From the NCBI RefSeq assembly GCF_000373245.1, contig NZ_KB890755.1, forward strand, positions 109,762 to 173,761: 64,000 nucleotides of DNA, written 5' to 3'. This document shows positions 62,681-64,000 of this stretch, piece by piece. Position 1 is the stretch's first letter; every line of letters starts with the position of its first letter. This DNA is from Echinicola pacifica DSM 19836 (GTDB lineage: Bacteria; Bacteroidota; Bacteroidia; Cytophagales; Cyclobacteriaceae). The position numbers and the translations under genes were made by a program. Below the pieces are notes generated by a model. The model made no database searches. It worked only from the letters and a program-made list of their open reading frames with translations, and was not told the origin of the DNA.

Positions 62681-64000
62681 TCAATTGAGACTATTACTTT
62701 CTTCGGCACCCAAAAACTCCTTTTGAAAGGTGCTGGGGGATTTGCCATATTGCTTTTTAAAGCATACTCCGAAATAGCTCAGGTCATTAAACCCTGTCAT
62801 ATAAGCGACCTCGGAAATATTAATTTCTTTCTCTTCCAGAAGCTGAGCCGCACGGCGCAGCCTTATATTTTTGATAAATTCGTTAGGGGTAATGTCCAGG
62901 ATTCCCTTGATCTTACGGTAAAACATGGAGTTGCTCATGCCCAAATCTTCACAAAGTAACTTCACCGAAAACTCTGTTTCGGAAATATTATTTTCCACAA
63001 TCTCCTTGGCCTTCATCAGGAATTCCTCATCGATGGAAGAGTTTACGATTTTCTTAGGTTCCAGAAAAGCCCCGGTATTGAAGTCGGCATGTACTTTTTC
63101 ACGGCTTTTCAGCAAGGCTTCCAGTCGGTATATAAGTACCTCAAAGTTAATCGGTTTGGTGAGATAAGAATCTGCTCCTGCCTCATATCCGATCAGTCGA
63201 TCCTGGTCTTCGGTTCTGGCGGTGACAATCACAAATGGGATATGACTGGTATTGACATCCGATTTGATCTTTTTGCAAAGCTCAAAACCGTCCATCTCCG
63301 GCACCATCAAATCCGATACGATCAGGTCTATATCGTTATTATTCGCCAATTCTAGCGCTTCTGTACCAGTCTGAGCCGTGATCACCTTATAATAAAGACT
63401 CAAATAAGTCTCCATCAGCACCAGGAAGTCCGGGTTATCCTCCACCAATAGGAGTTTCTTACCAGAGTATTTGATATCCGTGAAGGGGTTCAGCTGCTTC
63501 CTGCTCCTCCGCTCAATGGACTCGATTTCTTCCTCCTCCGGAAAGCTTATCTGGGTAGAAGGTATGAGGGAATTGTCTGTGGTGGAAAGAGGTATTGTCA
63601 ACTCAAAGGAGGTGCCCTCCCCTTCCACACTATCCACCATAATCTGGCCTCCCTGGAGGGCGATCAGGTGCTGGGTGAGCGCCAGGCCGATCCCCAGGCC
63701 ATCTTCAAAATGATTGATGGCAGAAAGCCTATAAAATCGGTTGAAGATCTTGTCCAGGTGTTCCTTAGGAATCCCCCTGCCCGTATCGGTCACCTTTATA
63801 TACAATGACCTGGCCCCACCGGCCTCCTGTTGAATTGCCTCCAGGTTTACCAAGCCACCCTTTGGGGTGTATTTTATAGCATTTGAGAGCAGGTTGTTTA
63901 AGCACATCTCCAGTTTTTCCCGGTCCATCTTACCGGAAATATTCTCCTGCACAGCATAGTCCAGGCGTACGCCCTTATCTGCGGCCACCACCTGGTAGTT
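62681..64000 (-). CDS. Hybrid two-component sensor kinase / response regulator (HTCS), N-terminal part outside window
   Basis: C-terminal 439 residues of a one-protein two-component system; the frame is open to base 64000, so the periplasmic sensor, membrane helix and probably the phospho-acceptor His domain lie outside. Seen in order: HATPase (CLNNLLSNAIKYTPKGG, VTDTGRGIPKEHLDKIFNRF, GLGIGLALTQHLIALQGG), receiver domain (LLLVEDNPDFL, phospho-acceptor Asp in IVSDLMVPEMDG, Lys in YLTKPI) and an AraC-type DNA-binding domain (LCEDLGMSNSMFYRKIKGIL, ISEVAYMTGFNDLSYFGVCF). HTCS proteins usually sense a PUL-derived oligosaccharide and activate the neighbouring operon, here plausibly the unit starting at 62437. 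Confidence 0.95.
   Translation of the reverse strand, partial: NYQVVAADKGVRLDYAVQENISGKMDREKLEMCLNNLLSNAIKYTPKGGLVNLEAIQQEAGGARSLYIKVTDTGRGIPKEHLDKIFNRFYRLSAINHFEDGLGIGLALTQHLIALQGGQIMVDSVEGEGTSFELTIPLSTTDNSLIPSTQISFPEEEEIESIERRSRKQLNPFTDIKYSGKKLLLVEDNPDFLVLMETYLSLYYKVITAQTGTEALELANNNDIDLIVSDLMVPEMDGFELCKKIKSDVNTSHIPFVIVTARTEDQDRLIGYEAGADSYLTKPINFEVLIYRLEALLKSREKVHADFNTGAFLEPKKIVNSSIDEEFLMKAKEIVENNISETEFSVKLLCEDLGMSNSMFYRKIKGILDITPNEFIKNIRLRRAAQLLEEKEINISEVAYMTGFNDLSYFGVCFKKQYGKSPSTFQKEFLGAEESNSLN

Overview
The window looks like a large sulfated-glycan utilization region (one PUL or several adjoining PULs) from a Bacteroidota chromosome, most likely a marine Cytophagia/Cyclobacteriaceae-type organism. 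The assignment rests on SusC/SusD outer-membrane pairs, ECF sigma / FecR (DUF4974-type) cassettes, a hybrid two-component regulator with an AraC output domain, Bacteroidota lipoprotein signal peptides and nine S1-type sulfatases. The species cannot be named from sequence alone. Nearly everything is on the minus strand; only the GH2/GH29 pair at 38244-42779 is on the plus strand. No rRNA, tRNA, CRISPR array, transposase or phage gene was seen.

Layout, left to right. (1) 1-2700: SusC-like receptor without an STN domain, cut by the left edge, with a 41-bp near-perfect palindrome just upstream. (2) 3350-13948, read right to left: ECF sigma, FecR, STN-type SusC, SusD, terminator, GH106, terminator. 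(3) 14224-25159: six-gene enzyme operon (sulfatase, GH95, sulfatase, GH20, GH92, GH29). (4) 25431-28494: two lipoprotein sulfatases. (5) 28586-36492: a second complete sigma / FecR / STN-SusC / SusD cassette. (6) 36959-38101: a membrane-anchored winged-helix regulator, divergent from (7) 38244-42779: GH2 with C-terminal accessory domains, and GH29. A perfect 14-bp-stem bidirectional terminator separates this pair from (8) 42947-54304: sulfatase, two tandem GH116 enzymes, a sialate-O-acetylesterase-like esterase and two more sulfatases. (9) 54465-55790: stand-alone GH30-like lipoprotein. (10) 56244-62437: sulfatase, LacZ-type GH2, sulfatase. (11) 62681-64000: C-terminal half of a hybrid two-component regulator, cut by the right edge.

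How the genes may work together (inference). SusC/SusD pairs bind and import oligosaccharides. Occupancy of the two STN-bearing SusC proteins is signalled through FecR to the partner sigma factor. Sulfatases and the esterase remove sulfate and acetyl caps, and exo-glycosidases then remove fucose (GH29 x2, GH95), galactose (GH2 x2), rhamnose (GH106), mannose (GH92), N-acetylhexosamine (GH20) and glucose/xylose-type units (GH116 x2). The GH30-like protein is the only candidate endo-enzyme. The set suggests a branched, fucose-containing, sulfated and acetylated glycan, but the substrate cannot be fixed from sequence. All nine sulfatases carry a Cys-type maturation motif, so they need a formylglycine-generating enzyme encoded elsewhere.

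The points most worth following are the CadC-like regulator with a palindromic site in its divergent promoter, the 41-bp palindrome upstream of the left SusC gene, the unusually wide sigma-FecR gaps in both cassettes, and an 18-bp motif shared by the promoters of two separate units.
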